63,034 bases of DNA, taken from the NCBI GenBank assembly GCA_944325575.1, contig CALVAR010000011.1, positions 1 to 63,034 on the forward strand, given 5' to 3'. The notes under the pieces were generated by a model. The model saw only the letters and a list, made by a program, of their open reading frames with translations, ran no database searches and was not told the DNA's origin. Positions 26,882 through 37,400 of this stretch are shown here, in pieces. Each line of letters starts with the position of its first letter. The stretch's first letter is position 1. This stretch comes from Candidatus Gastranaerophilales bacterium. GTDB lineage: Bacteria; Cyanobacteriota; Vampirovibrionia; Gastranaerophilales; Gastranaerophilaceae. The translations under genes and the position numbers were made by a program.

Positions 26882-28562
26882 TTGCAGCCTCTCTTATTTC
26901 AACATACACCCTTACAGGCTTTTTGTGCAAATCAGAATACGGTAAAATATAAGTAATTTTGTTTTCACCTTTTTTAATGTATTTGCTTATATCAAATTTT
27001 TCGCAACCGAACAGGCTGGGAATCATCTCCACACGGAGTTCCTTGCCGTTTAAAACAATAGTCAGCTTTGTGAACTGGAATTTATTTTCAACAACAAGAA
27101 ACGCCTTTTTTTCTTTTGTATAAAAAATCTGAGAAGCAGTATCCTTGCCGGTTTTATTGGAAAGTTCAACAGGGAAGGTTGTTATTGCTGTGTTTGTAAA
27201 GTAGTGTTGAATAATATCTTCATACCCGTAGCCCTGTTTTGCCATTTCACCCGCACCATACTGGCTCATGCCAACACCGTGACCAAAGCCTCCGCCCTGG
27301 GCGATTATTTTTGTCACAGGTTTTGCGTGTTTGTTTACGCTGTCGGGTTTTTCTGTCACAAAGTCAAAAACAACATTGGCAGAAGGCAAAGATATATTAT
27401 TCTTTTGAAATGCTCTTCTTATGGGCAGTTCTTTTTGAACGCTGAATTTACCTTTATCAGTATAAATATCAACACACATTGCCTTTCCGGACACACCTCT
27501 TCTTGAGACTTTAATGTCTTTTAAAGAACCGAAATCCTCCGGATTAGTAAATTTCGGATAAACAAATCCGGCTGCTGATTGTGTTTTTAATGTTTTTTTC
27601 AGAATATTTTCGAGCTCTGTTTTTTCCCATTCTTTTTTCCATCTGAAATACGGTGATGCATTGTCAAAAGTTTTGGGCTCTGTAGTATAAAACTCCCTTG
27701 CCGCTTTTTCATCACTCAAAACAGGAATATCTTTTTTGTCCGGAACTCCTTTTAAGTATGGCTTTGGTGCACCTGGGAAAAGTCTTGTACCGTTAGAAAG
27801 GTCTGTTGAAAAAGCGTTTTCAAAACTTTCCGTATAACCTCCGGCAGTAGAGCTGTATAGTGCAAGAATCAGTTCACCTTCATTCATTGCAACAATATCT
27901 TCTGTTTCAAAAACAGCTCTGTCCGAGAGTTCCTGCTCTGTATTCGCTCCGTAATACACCTGACATGCAACGGAATCGCATACATCAAAGTTGTGGTAAT
28001 TACGTTCTCTTGGCTTCAGTACATAATTTCTGGCAAGAACAGCCTGTGCCTTCAGCGCCTCAAGGCCGAAACGTACCGGCATTTCGTTAGGCACAACGCC
28101 TTTTAAATATGATTCTACATCCAGAATATTTATTACATTAAACTGATTGTCCTTTTTAGGAACTTTGGTAATTTCAAAAACGCCTCTGTAATAAGCGGGT
28201 TTTCCTGCACGTTTTAAATCCGCAACAGTCACATAACCGTTAGCGGATTCTACAACAATCGGACCTGCAAGATTTTTTGCAAGAATAGACTCATCCTCCT
28301 GTGAAACAGTAAAGAGATTATCTTTAATTTCTATTTTTACTTTTGTATCGGCATCAAACTCTGATACTAATGAATTTGTACTCTTATCAATGAGTCTGAA
28401 CCTGTCAGTTGCCGATACTACTGTTTTTGTAAAATAATAATTTTGAAATTTGGCATCGCTGATGCCTACTTTTACCATTTTATTGCCGTTTGCCGGTACC
28501 GCAAAAACCGGTGCAGTACAAGCCGTGATTATACACAGTATTGTTAAAAACTTTTTAAACAT
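26871..28562 (-). CDS. secreted SpoIID/LytB-domain protein
   Basis: Probably acts on peptidoglycan: SpoIID cuts glycan strands lacking stem peptides, and LytB-type relatives enhance amidases. The 563 residues begin with a signal peptide (MFKKFLTILCIITACTAPVF-A). The SpoIID core lies at about 145-440: DVESYLKGVVPNEMP, ALKAQAVLARNYVL, then CQVYYG, STAGGYTESFENAF, and the characteristic GGGFGHGVGMSQYGAGEMA. A C-terminal beta-rich extension of about 110 residues is of unknown use. It is the first gene of the cluster with murJ, uppS and rdgB. A hairpin at 28622-28650 lies in its upstream region. Confidence 0.9.
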   Translation of the reverse strand: MFKKFLTILCIITACTAPVFAVPANGNKMVKVGISDAKFQNYYFTKTVVSATDRFRLIDKSTNSLVSEFDADTKVKIEIKDNLFTVSQEDESILAKNLAGPIVVESANGYVTVADLKRAGKPAYYRGVFEITKVPKKDNQFNVINILDVESYLKGVVPNEMPVRFGLEALKAQAVLARNYVLKPRERNYHNFDVCDSVACQVYYGANTEQELSDRAVFETEDIVAMNEGELILALYSSTAGGYTESFENAFSTDLSNGTRLFPGAPKPYLKGVPDKKDIPVLSDEKAAREFYTTEPKTFDNASPYFRWKKEWEKTELENILKKTLKTQSAAGFVYPKFTNPEDFGSLKDIKVSRRGVSGKAMCVDIYTDKGKFSVQKELPIRRAFQKNNISLPSANVVFDFVTEKPDSVNKHAKPVTKIIAQGGGFGHGVGMSQYGAGEMAKQGYGYEDIIQHYFTNTAITTFPVELSNKTGKDTASQIFYTKEKKAFLVVENKFQFTKLTIVLNGKELRVEMIPSLFGCEKFDISKYIKKGENKITYILPYSDLHKKPVRVYVEIREAANEQ

Positions 28563-28621
28563 TGTACACTCTTATATAAATATGCTCTCTCCATACAAAA
28601 TTTTATAATAAACAAAAAAAA

Positions 28622-28650
28622 TCGGCTTTTCTTTTACAAGAGTCAGCCGA
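28622..28650 (-). terminator. hairpin with minus-strand T-tract between divergent genes
   Basis: TCGGCT at 28622-28627 pairs with AGCCGA at 28645-28650; on the minus strand it is followed by eight T. No minus-strand gene ends here, so it may end a short unannotated transcript or lie in the leader of the SpoIID-like gene. Confidence 0.4.
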
Positions 28651-28786
28651 GATGGATAGAATTAGTATTACGGAGTTTATAGAGGAGTTTACATGTGCAT
28701 GAAATCCCGTTAAAAAATTTTTTGCTATTCTTTTGCTGTTTTGTTAACAAATATTAAGTTAACTTTTTTATGATATTCTAATATTT

Positions 28787-29686
28787 ATGAAAAAAATTAT
28801 GTTTTTCTTAGAATGTACCCGTGCATATGCACTGCCCATGTCCGTTACGGCCTGGGTTGTGGCTTTTGCCTTTGGTATTTCAAATAAAGGAAATATTCTC
28901 TACGGCATAATTGCTCTTGCCGGTATAATATGTGCTCATCTTGGAGCAAATCTTTTTGATGATGTTATTGATTACAAAAAATATCTTAAATCTCAAAAAG
29001 AAGAACAAAAAATTAATCTTAAAAAAGGCAAGTGTAAGTGTTTTTTAAACGGTGATATTACATTACAAAGAGCACTTAAACTTTCATTTTTGCTTTTTGG
29101 TATTGCCGTTGCTGCAGGAATATTTTTTATAGAGATTTACGGCCTGCCTGTTTTAATGCTTATGGCAACAGCAGGTTGTTTGTGTTTAATATATCCCCGT
29201 TCCGCATATCTGGGACTAAGTGAGATTATTATAGGCACGATATTTTCACCGCTTTTATTTACGGGGGTATATTACGTAATGACGGGCAGCATCAGCATAA
29301 AACTGCTCTGGCTTTCAATTTCTTTTGCACTGGTTACAATATGTCTTTTGTATACGGACTTTTATCTTGATTACAATACGGATAAAGCTGCGGGAAAAAA
29401 GACGATACCCGTGTTATTCGGATGTAAACAAAATGCGTATTATTTTTATATCTTTATAATATTTATGATTTATGCAAATCTGTTTGTCGGTATTCATTCT
29501 CATGTTTTTTCCGTAAAGTATGCAATAATTTTTCTTTCTTTATTTCCTGCTTTGAGCACTGTTAACAGGCTGCAGAAATATATATATAAAGAGATTAAAG
29601 ACGAAAAAGACTTTATGAGTGCAATGAATAATGTACAAAAATTCGCCGCAGTATTTGCAATACTATGCATAGTGAGTTTTTTCTAA
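28787..29686 (+). CDS. UbiA-family prenyltransferase (MenA-like)
   Basis: Integral membrane enzyme that joins a polyprenyl chain to an aromatic or quinone precursor. The 299 residues have about eight hydrophobic helices and the two acidic motifs of the family: GANLFDDVIDY near residue 64 and DFYLDYNTDKAAGKKTIPV near 190-208. The second motif with GKKTIPVLFG is closest to MenA, so menaquinone synthesis is the best guess; no other quinone genes are near. No Shine-Dalgarno site is visible; a TATTCT hexamer lies seven bases before the ATG, raising the option of a leaderless message. Confidence 0.82.
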   Translation: MKKIMFFLECTRAYALPMSVTAWVVAFAFGISNKGNILYGIIALAGIICAHLGANLFDDVIDYKKYLKSQKEEQKINLKKGKCKCFLNGDITLQRALKLSFLLFGIAVAAGIFFIEIYGLPVLMLMATAGCLCLIYPRSAYLGLSEIIIGTIFSPLLFTGVYYVMTGSISIKLLWLSISFALVTICLLYTDFYLDYNTDKAAGKKTIPVLFGCKQNAYYFYIFIIFMIYANLFVGIHSHVFSVKYAIIFLSLFPALSTVNRLQKYIYKEIKDEKDFMSAMNNVQKFAAVFAILCIVSFF

Positions 29687-29992
29687 ATTCATATAACGTT
29701 TTTATATATTGATAATATTTATTCTGTAGCGGATTTTGTGCGGGCACGAAGCTGCCCATGTGAGCAAGGTTTATGAAATGAAGAAATTTTATTCTAAAAA
29801 TATCAGATTGCTAAGATTCTGAACACAGCAATATTTTTGCAGCAAAGCATATTTGATGCTTCAGAATGACAGGATTTAATAAAAATAACTGATTTACAAA
29901 TACCGTCAAAACTTCTATCATTATCGTGACGGTACTTTTGTCAATTTTTATAAACGGCAATAGTGCTTGGAATTCTAAAAAGGAGTTTAATC
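29687..29992. other. gap holding a type-C hairpin repeat
   Basis: No gene is seen. From 29717 a segment GCGGATTTTGTGCGGGC with the hairpin GGGCA...TGCCC resembles the start of a type-B unit in decayed form. A type-C repeat lies at 29812-29871, and the inverted repeat TACCGTCA / TGACGGTA at 29901-29934. Confidence 0.5.
29812..29871 (-). repeat. type-C repeat (GTCATTCTGA family)
   Basis: On the minus strand it reads TGTCATTCTGAAGCATC to GTTCAGAATCTTA with ATTCTGAA / TTCAGAAT as outer stem. It matches copies at 62093 and 62357. Confidence 0.8.
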
Positions 29993-31243
29993 ATGACAAA
30001 AAATATTGAAGAATTAAGACAGCAGAATAAACTTGTAGACCTGTTTTGCACACTGGCACAAATCCCGTCTCCGTCTGGAGAAGAAGATAAAGTTTCCGCA
30101 AAAATCGTAGAAATTTTAACGTCAGCCGGTATCGATGCCAAGCACGATGATTTTGGCAATGTTATTGCCAAACTTCCTGCAACGGATTCTTCTAAAAAAC
30201 CGCTGCTTCTTTCTTCCCATATGGATGTTGTCGGGGATGAATCGCCTGTGAATATAAGAATTTCCGATGACGGGCAGTTTATTGAAACCGATAAAAAAAG
30301 AACACTGGGCTCTGATGACAAAGTGGGAGACTCTGCCGCAATTTATCTTGCACTTTATTTAAAAGATCACCCCGAAATCAAACACGGCGGGCTGGAGCTT
30401 GTTTTTACAAAAGATGAAGAGCAAAATATGACAGGTATTCATAATGTAAAATTTGATGAAATTGAATCTGAATATGTAATGGTTCTTGACGCCGATAAAC
30501 TCGGACAAATACAGATAGCCGGCGCAAGCTATACAAACGGCACATTGATAGTAAATGCTTTTAAAGGCGGTCACTCCGGTATTGATATAGGAGACAAAAC
30601 AAGAGTTAATGCTGCCAAGCTTATAGGCGAACTTATTGCACAAATTCCGCAGGGTGAATACAAACGTGATGAGTACGGCACGGTTACTTCAATCAATATA
30701 GGTGCTGTCATCGGCGGCGGCGTGGAACCGGCAATACAAAAAATTGCACAAAAAGGCATTGAAGCTGACAGCTATATTGAATATGTGGCAAACAACAGTC
30801 TTACCAATATTATTAATACTAAAGCAATGGCAAAATACTCTATAAGAAGCTCTGAAGAAGCCAATGAAAAGCAGCTTATACAGGATATAAAAAATATTGT
30901 TGAAGATTTTAACAAAAAGTACGAAGGTCTTGCCATGGCAGAGTTTATTGCGCAGACAAAAATGAAAGCTTTTGAAAAATCAGATGATGATACAATCCCG
31001 AAAGTATGTACAAAAGCCTGTGAAAAAACGGGGATAAAAGGCGAGGTATCTTCTTTCCATGCCGGTGCGGAAACTCATATCTACGCACATGAAAAAAACA
31101 AGCACGGACAGGTGTTTAAGCCATGTCTGCTCGGGCTTGCCGATATTTATAACATGCACTCAAGCGATGAAATGGTGAATATAGAATCTTTCTTAAAAGG
31201 GTATGAATTTTTGAAAGAATCTTTTCTTACTTTTAATGAATAG
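29993..31243 (+). CDS. M20-family aminopeptidase (PepT-like)
   Basis: Zinc exopeptidase, probably for tripeptides or other small peptides in the cytosol. The start is ATG 29993, with AAAGGAG nine bases upstream (416 residues). Metal and catalytic motifs: SSHMDVVGD, LGSDDKVGDSAAIYLAL, FTKDEEQNMTG with the acidic pair, VMVLDADKLG, the dimerisation-domain GGHSGIDIG and the late FHAGAETHIY histidine. The order and the HSGIDIG segment are those of M20B-type enzymes. It is a single gene; a bidirectional terminator separates it from convergent comFC. Confidence 0.88.
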   Translation: MTKNIEELRQQNKLVDLFCTLAQIPSPSGEEDKVSAKIVEILTSAGIDAKHDDFGNVIAKLPATDSSKKPLLLSSHMDVVGDESPVNIRISDDGQFIETDKKRTLGSDDKVGDSAAIYLALYLKDHPEIKHGGLELVFTKDEEQNMTGIHNVKFDEIESEYVMVLDADKLGQIQIAGASYTNGTLIVNAFKGGHSGIDIGDKTRVNAAKLIGELIAQIPQGEYKRDEYGTVTSINIGAVIGGGVEPAIQKIAQKGIEADSYIEYVANNSLTNIINTKAMAKYSIRSSEEANEKQLIQDIKNIVEDFNKKYEGLAMAEFIAQTKMKAFEKSDDDTIPKVCTKACEKTGIKGEVSSFHAGAETHIYAHEKNKHGQVFKPCLLGLADIYNMHSSDEMVNIESFLKGYEFLKESFLTFNE

Positions 31244-31267
31244 ACTTTTAAAATAATAGATATTATT

Positions 31268-31299
31268 TAAGCGGTATGAATTTTTATTCATGCCGCTTA
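31268..31299. terminator. bidirectional terminator between M20 peptidase and comFC
   Basis: Inverted repeat TAAGCGGTATGAAT / ATTCATGCCGCTTA with one wobble pair and a TTTT loop. The comFC stop codon at 31300 lies directly beside it. Confidence 0.75.
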
Positions 31300-31965
31300 T
31301 TATATAGCATGCTCGCTGCAGCTTGTTGTAAAGCACACAATATTTTCAAAGCCATGGCTTTGAAAAGTTTTTACCATTTCTCTAAGTGTTACACCGGTTG
31401 TAAAAATATCATCAAGAATGAGAATATTTTTGTCTTTAAACATTTCAAAACCTGCAACAAGCTCAAAAGCATCTTTCAGGTTCTCTTCACGCTCTTTTTT
31501 TGTAAGTTTATACTGGGGTTTTGTATTTTTTATACGTTTTATGATGTGCTCTTCGGTTTTGCATTTGCCGTTTGTCAGTTTTTCAAATTCCTTTGATACA
31601 AGCAGCATGTGATTATATTTTCTGTGTTTTTCCCGCTTGGGGAATAACGGAACAGGCACAATTACAAAATCTTCAGCTGATATTTTCAGATTCTTCCAGT
31701 ATTCGTACATGATTTTTGCCTGAAAATAAGCAAGTTCTCTCCGGTTATGATACTTTACACCCCTTATCAATTTTTTGATTAAATCTTTGTATACCGTTGC
31801 ACAGTAGACATCAGCAGCATTTGCCGTTGAAAATTTTTTGCAGGGCAGAAATTTCACTTTGTTGTAACAGCTGCTGCACATTACACTGTCATCATCGGAT
31901 TTTCCGCAGAAGTAACAGCGTTTTTTGTATAAAAGATTTAAAATTTTTAAAAGAATTTTTATCAC
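31300..31965 (-). CDS. comFC: ComF-family phosphoribosyltransferase-like protein
   Basis: ComFC-type protein linked to DNA uptake and recombination of incoming single strands. The 221 residues have an N-terminal zinc ribbon (CYFCG and CSSCY, residues 17-36) and a C-terminal PRTase-like fold with VIVPVPLFPKREKHRKYN and the PRPP-loop LILDDIFTTGVTLREM. Start is GTG at 31963-31965 without an obvious Shine-Dalgarno site. No other competence genes are adjacent. Confidence 0.88.
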   Translation of the reverse strand: MIKILLKILNLLYKKRCYFCGKSDDDSVMCSSCYNKVKFLPCKKFSTANAADVYCATVYKDLIKKLIRGVKYHNRRELAYFQAKIMYEYWKNLKISAEDFVIVPVPLFPKREKHRKYNHMLLVSKEFEKLTNGKCKTEEHIIKRIKNTKPQYKLTKKEREENLKDAFELVAGFEMFKDKNILILDDIFTTGVTLREMVKTFQSHGFENIVCFTTSCSEHAI

Positions 31966-32050
31966 AGCTGATTAGACTCTGTAATACTTTTATAAATTAC
32001 TGTATATGATAGAATAGATACGAAGTAACAGTCAATGAAAGAATGCATTT

Positions 32051-33421
32051 ATGAACATCATAATAATGATATTACTTATAAGTTTTTTAATCCTTGTACA
32101 CGAACTCGGTCATCTTCTGACTGCAAAAATGCTGGGTTTTAAGGTTACAAGATTCGGTTTCGGTCTGCCTGTAGGTCCGACGCTTTTTAAAGGCAAAATA
32201 GGCGATATAGAGATACTTGTTCATGCATTTCTTCTGGGGGGTTACGTATCGTTTCCCGATGATGAGGAAAATCCCGACCTGCCAAAAGACTCTCCCGAGT
32301 TTTTCCATAATCAGGCAATATGGAAAAGAGCAATTGTTCTCTGTGCGGGTGTAGCAGCAAATATGTTGTGTGCAGTAGCTCTTGTTATGTTTACGGCAGC
32401 TATTACACACAAACTGCCTACTGACAGGGCAATAGTATACGTAAAGGCGATAAAAGAGGCCAAGGGTGCTTCAGTAGCTGCTTCCGGCCTGCAAAAGGAT
32501 GATATAATCCTTAAAATAAACGGTTCTGAAATTATCCAGCCTTTCCAGACAAATATTTATGCAAAAGCAAGCAAAAAGTTCGACGGATATGTTTCCAATA
32601 ATTCCTATAACAAAGCTTTAAAAGATTTGCAGGCAAAAAATCCCTCTGTAAAAGATGTATATGCGCCTATACAAAAGGGTACAAAGATTACTCTTATAAA
32701 ACCTGCTGACGAAGAACCCATAAAACTTTCCGCGGCGGCACTTATGGGGATTGAAAAAATCAAAAATGATTCTATAAAACTGAACGCACAGCAGATTTCA
32801 CTAAGAAATTCCATGCAGGGCAAAAATGAAATTGTTACGGACGGAGAAACAAAACTGTGCGATATAGCAAAGGCTATTGCCGATACAAGAAAGCCAATGA
32901 TATTTACTGTTAAAAGAGGCGATAAAATTATAGATTTAAAACCAATTTATTCAAATGAAGAAGGTGTGATAGGCATAGAGCGTGACGGAAATCGTGTTTT
33001 GATACACACAACGTCTCCGGCAACCATAATAACAGGTTCATTACAGTATACCTGGATAAATACAAAATACACGCTTCTCGGCTTAGAAAAACTTATAACA
33101 GGACAAATACCGGTAAAAGAGCTCAGGGGTATTGTCGCAGCTACAAAGATGGGCGGTGATATGATAGAGCATTCCGGAATTTTGAACGGTATACTTCTTA
33201 CTGCTATAATAAGTATTAACCTCGCCGTTATGAACCTTCTGCCCATACCGGCGCTGGACGGCGGACATTTGATGTTTTTAATCATTGAAAAAATTAAAGG
33301 CAAACCCGTGGATGAAAAAGTTATGGCAAAAGTCAGCAATTTCTTCTTCCTGCTTTTAATCATTTTGATGATGGTATTAATATTTAATGACATATTTGCC
33401 ATAGTAACAAAACAGATATAA
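32051..33421 (+). CDS. rseP: site-2 intramembrane metalloprotease RseP-like
   Basis: Inner-membrane M50 protease that cleaves membrane-embedded substrates such as anti-sigma factors or leftover signal peptides. The 456 residues begin with a membrane helix containing HELGH (residues 18-22). The GFGLPVGPTLF segment follows, then GVAANMLCAV, a large periplasmic region with PDZ-like sequence (VAASGLQKDDIILKINGSEI), and a C-terminal LPIPALDGGHLMFLIIEKI with the third zinc ligand. The middle region is larger than in compact forms and may hold two PDZ-like domains. A matrixin-like protease follows after 44 nt on the same strand. Confidence 0.93.
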   Translation: MNIIIMILLISFLILVHELGHLLTAKMLGFKVTRFGFGLPVGPTLFKGKIGDIEILVHAFLLGGYVSFPDDEENPDLPKDSPEFFHNQAIWKRAIVLCAGVAANMLCAVALVMFTAAITHKLPTDRAIVYVKAIKEAKGASVAASGLQKDDIILKINGSEIIQPFQTNIYAKASKKFDGYVSNNSYNKALKDLQAKNPSVKDVYAPIQKGTKITLIKPADEEPIKLSAAALMGIEKIKNDSIKLNAQQISLRNSMQGKNEIVTDGETKLCDIAKAIADTRKPMIFTVKRGDKIIDLKPIYSNEEGVIGIERDGNRVLIHTTSPATIITGSLQYTWINTKYTLLGLEKLITGQIPVKELRGIVAATKMGGDMIEHSGILNGILLTAIISINLAVMNLLPIPALDGGHLMFLIIEKIKGKPVDEKVMAKVSNFFFLLLIILMMVLIFNDIFAIVTKQI

Positions 33422-33465
33422 AACAAACTCACGGCAATACTGCTACGGGTTTGAGACAGGAGAAT

Positions 33466-34269
33466 ATGCAGCTTTTAACTTATCTTCAGGACAATTTAAA
33501 AGAAAATCGTGTAATAAGGTGGCCTGACAACTGTTTTCCGCTAAAATTTTATATAGCACCTTTCAGATGGTATGCTCGTACAAATAATGATTCTTACAAA
33601 TATCAGTCTCTTGTTCAAAGAGCCTTGCAGGAATGGGAAAAAGTTTCTGCCGGAAAAGTCAGATTTAAAGTTGTGCATACATTAAACGAATCTCAGGTGA
33701 ATCTGGACTGGAAACGTGTGGACAGAAAGGCCCTCGGGCATTGTTATTTCCATTTTGACAACAACGGGCGTCTATACTCTGCAGAAGTCCAGATAGGTCT
33801 GTCCGACGGTATTTTGCACCAGCAATATCAGGATGAAAATGAAGTTTATCACACGATTCTGCATGAAATAGGACACTCGCTCGGATTGGGGCACAGTCCT
33901 TATGATTCCGATATTATGTACACGCCGCACAAATACGGTGTAGTCAGTATTTCTCAAAGAGATGCATTGTCTTTGCAATGGTTGTACAAGCTGCCATATG
34001 GTATATCTGTCAGCGAACTTGCCCAGAAACACGGCATTAGCTCTTCCAATATAGACGAGATTATTTTTAAAATTGCAAACAAGGGCAAATCTCACGAGTT
34101 TGAAGATGTCAAAAATTCTATAAAAATTCCCAAAAAAGATTTAATGGATGAGCAGGACAAACTTGCCGAGCTGAAAAAGTATAATCTCGGTATCCAGAAT
34201 GTTCAAATATCCTCTAACGTGCAGGAATACATCAAAAAGAAAATAATCATGCCAAAGGACAAGCAGTAA
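33466..34269 (+). CDS. matrixin-like zinc metalloprotease without signal peptide
   Basis: Metzincin-type protease, 267 residues from ATG 33466 (AGGAG five bases upstream; the TTG at 33451 lies within that site region). The zinc motif HTILHEIGHSLGLGHSPYDS and the Met-turn DIMYTP match M10 matrixins (HExxHxxGxxH, then a Met turn). The preceding part (YKYQSLVQRALQEWEKVSAG) is the usual helix and strand start of the catalytic domain. A C-terminal tail of about 85 residues includes a helix-turn-helix-like ISVSELAQKHGISSSNIDEI. No signal peptide or membrane anchor is visible, unusual for a family that mostly acts outside the cell. It probably shares a transcript with rseP. Confidence 0.85.
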   Translation: MQLLTYLQDNLKENRVIRWPDNCFPLKFYIAPFRWYARTNNDSYKYQSLVQRALQEWEKVSAGKVRFKVVHTLNESQVNLDWKRVDRKALGHCYFHFDNNGRLYSAEVQIGLSDGILHQQYQDENEVYHTILHEIGHSLGLGHSPYDSDIMYTPHKYGVVSISQRDALSLQWLYKLPYGISVSELAQKHGISSSNIDEIIFKIANKGKSHEFEDVKNSIKIPKKDLMDEQDKLAELKKYNLGIQNVQISSNVQEYIKKKIIMPKDKQ

Positions 34270-34340
34270 TATTCAGCTTAACAGGTCTTATACTGCAGTA
34301 ACATTATCTTCAATATAGCAGGTAATTATTAAAGGGATTA

Positions 34341-34433
34341 TTAATATGTGCCGAACATTGTCGACAGACCTCTCTGACATATAAAAGCCGCCATTTTAAT
34401 AATTTCTTTAATTTTTGCAAGAATAATATTCAT
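34341..34433 (-). CDS. candidate 30-aa small protein downstream of dnaE
   Basis: ATG 34431-34433 to TAA 34341-34343. GGAAAGG stands seven bases before the ATG, a ribosome-binding site better than that of many larger genes here. The predicted peptide is MNIILAKIKEIIKMAAFICQ followed by RGLSTMFGTY: a basic amphipathic or short hydrophobic helix with one cysteine. It lies 54 nt after the dnaE stop on the same strand. No family is recognised; chance cannot be excluded at this length. Confidence 0.45.
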   Translation of the reverse strand: MNIILAKIKEIIKMAAFICQRGLSTMFGTY

Positions 34434-34487
34434 ACGCGCACCTTTCCACACACATGAATAATTCCCCGAAAAAATGAGTTATAAACA

Positions 34488-37400
34488 TTATTCGTCCAGT
34501 GATTTTACACTGATGGCGACCCTGTCATTAAAATTGCTGTTTACTGCGTGTACAAGTTCATTGGACGCCTCAACCCAGAAATGAGAATCGCACAGAATTC
34601 TCGCATTGCTGCCGTCAGGCTCTTTGACGCTCATAACAAGAGGATCTCCGCCTTTAAAATGTGCCAGCATATCTTTCAGCCCGACAAGTTCTTCAAATTT
34701 CATTTCATCGTTGAGCGATACCGTTACTATGTTGCTGTTATCAACGGGTTTTACGGAGTCTACTATTATATTAAACTGGTCCTCATCACGTTTTTGAACT
34801 TTACCCGACATAATAACTTTCTTTTCCGATTCAATAAAAGAATTGCAGTTTATCAAAGTTTTGTGGAATGCAACAAACTCAACTTTTCCTGTCAAATCTT
34901 CTATAATACCGGCTTTTAAAAACTTTGTAGGATCTTTTTTGGTAGGTATTTGGCGCACCTGTGTAAGCAAACCGCAGATAGTAACGGGTTTGTCATTTGG
35001 CATATCCTTAAGATCCGCAATATTATGCGTTGTCAAAAACGGCAGTTTGTCCGCAATGCTCGATAGAGGATGGCTTGTAACGTAGAATCCAAGATATTCC
35101 TTTTCAAAAGCCTGTATTTGTTTGTCATCAAACTCTTCATCACTGCCTGTAAGCTGATATGTATCCAGTTCAACACCGGCACTTGTTGTCATGCCGGCAA
35201 AAAGACTTGCCTGTCCGAGCATTTTTGATTCACTCTGTCTTTTTGCGGAGGCAATAAGCGGTTCTAAGTTTTCAATAAGCTGTTTTCTGCTTTTTTCAAT
35301 ATTTGAAAAAGCTCCCGATTTTATCAAACTTTCTAAAGTACGGGTATTATATGACTTGTAGTCTATTCTCGTACAAAAATCGTACAGGGATTTAAACTCG
35401 CCTTCTTTTGAGACTCTCTCTTTTTCAATCAGCTCTATAACTCCTTCTCCCACATTTTTTATGGAAGCAAGTCCGAAACGAATGTTGTTGCCGTCAGGAG
35501 TAAATTTTGCATTTGATTTGTTAACATCAGGCGCAAGAACTTTTATTCCCATTTTCTGACATTCAGCAATATAAAGCTGTGTCTTTTCCTGATCACTCGA
35601 AACGCTGGACAACAATGCAGACATATATTCAACAGGATAATGTGCTTTTAAATATGCTGTCTGATATGCAACAAAAGCATATGCCGCAGAGTGGCTCCTA
35701 TTGAAACAGTATGCGGCAAATTTTTCAATTTGTTCGAATAAATCTTCCGCCTGTTTTTGTGTCATGCCGTGATGAGCGGAATTTTGGACAAACAAACCTT
35801 TTTGTTCCGCCATTTTTTCCAGCTGTTTTTTACCCATCATACGGCGTACATTGTCTGCCTGTCCGAGAGAGTAATCGGCAAGAGTCTGGAAAATCTGCAT
35901 AATCTGTTCCTGATAAACGATTGTGCCGTATGTATCTTTAAGAATCGGCTCCAGATCAGGGTGCGCATATTCGATTTTTTGTCTGCCGTGTTTACGCTGT
36001 ACAAAGTCATCCACCATGCCGGAGTTTAACGGACCCGGACGGAACAGTGCCACAAGAGCGCCCAAATCTTCAAACACGGAAGGCTTTAAGTCTTTTACAA
36101 GCTTTTTCATACCGGCAGATTCAAGCTGGAATACACCGTCTGTGTCTCCTCTTTGAAGAAGGTCAAAAGTAGCTTTGTCATCCAGCGGAATATTGTTTAT
36201 ATCCACTTTATCGCCGGTTCTTTTTTCAATCATTTTTAGGGCATTATGGATAATTGTAAGGTTGCGCAGCCCCAAAAAGTCCATTTTCAAAAGTCCGATG
36301 TGCTCGTCTTCTATCATGGTGTATTCTGTAACAATCAAACCTTCTTTTGAGGGTTCAACCGGCACTATATCTTCCAAAGGCATTTTGGAAATGATAACAC
36401 CTGCTGCGTGCATACCGGTATTGTTTTTTAAACCTTCAATAGCCTTTGCCATATCGACAAGTTTCTTAACAGTGGGGTCTGTGTCGTACAGCTTCTTAAG
36501 CTCCATGCCTTCTTTTAAAGCATCATCAATTTTAATTTTAGGCTCTGCAGGTATCAGCTGTGCCCACTGGTTGCTCTGTGCAAACGGAATATCGTATACT
36601 CTTGCAACGGATTTCATAGCGTTTCTTGCTGCCAGTGTACCGAAAGTAATAATCTGACAGACTTTATCAGCACCGTATTTCTGGGTTACATAGTCGATAA
36701 CCTCGCCCCGGCGTTCTACGCAAAAATCTATATCCACATCAGGCATGCTAACACGTTCCGGGTTCAAGAATCTTTCGAACAACAGATTGTGCCTTATGGG
36801 GTCAAGATCCGTAATCTCCAATGCATAAGAAATAAGACTGCCTGCAGCAGAGCCTCTGCCCGGACCTACAGGTATATCATTCTTTTTTGCAAAATGTATA
36901 AAGTCAGATACAATTAAGAAGTACTCGGCAAATCCCATTTTATTAATTACGCCGAGTTCGTAATCCATACGTTCCTTGAGCTTTGGTGTCAATGCGCCGT
37001 AGCGTTTTTTTATACCTTCCAATGTCAGATATTCAAGATAAGATTCTGATGTAAAATTGGGCGGAAGTTCAAAATACGGGATATGGTATTTGCCCATTTC
37101 GATTATAAGATGACATTTATCCGCTACTTCTACCGTATTTTTTATACATTCTTCGAACATATCCGCTTCCATCCATTTGAAAGCATCCCGAAGCTGTTCC
37201 GGTGTTTTTACATAAAATTCATCATTAGGAAAACGGAATCTGTCATTACTGTCTTTTAGAGAGTTTGTCTGGATGCAAAGAAGCGTGTCATGCCAATCGG
37301 CATCTTCTTTTTTAAGGTAATGGCTGTCATTTGTAATAACCATTTTAATATCAAGATCTTTTGCCAGCTGAATAAGCCCCGGATTGGACATTTTTTGTTT

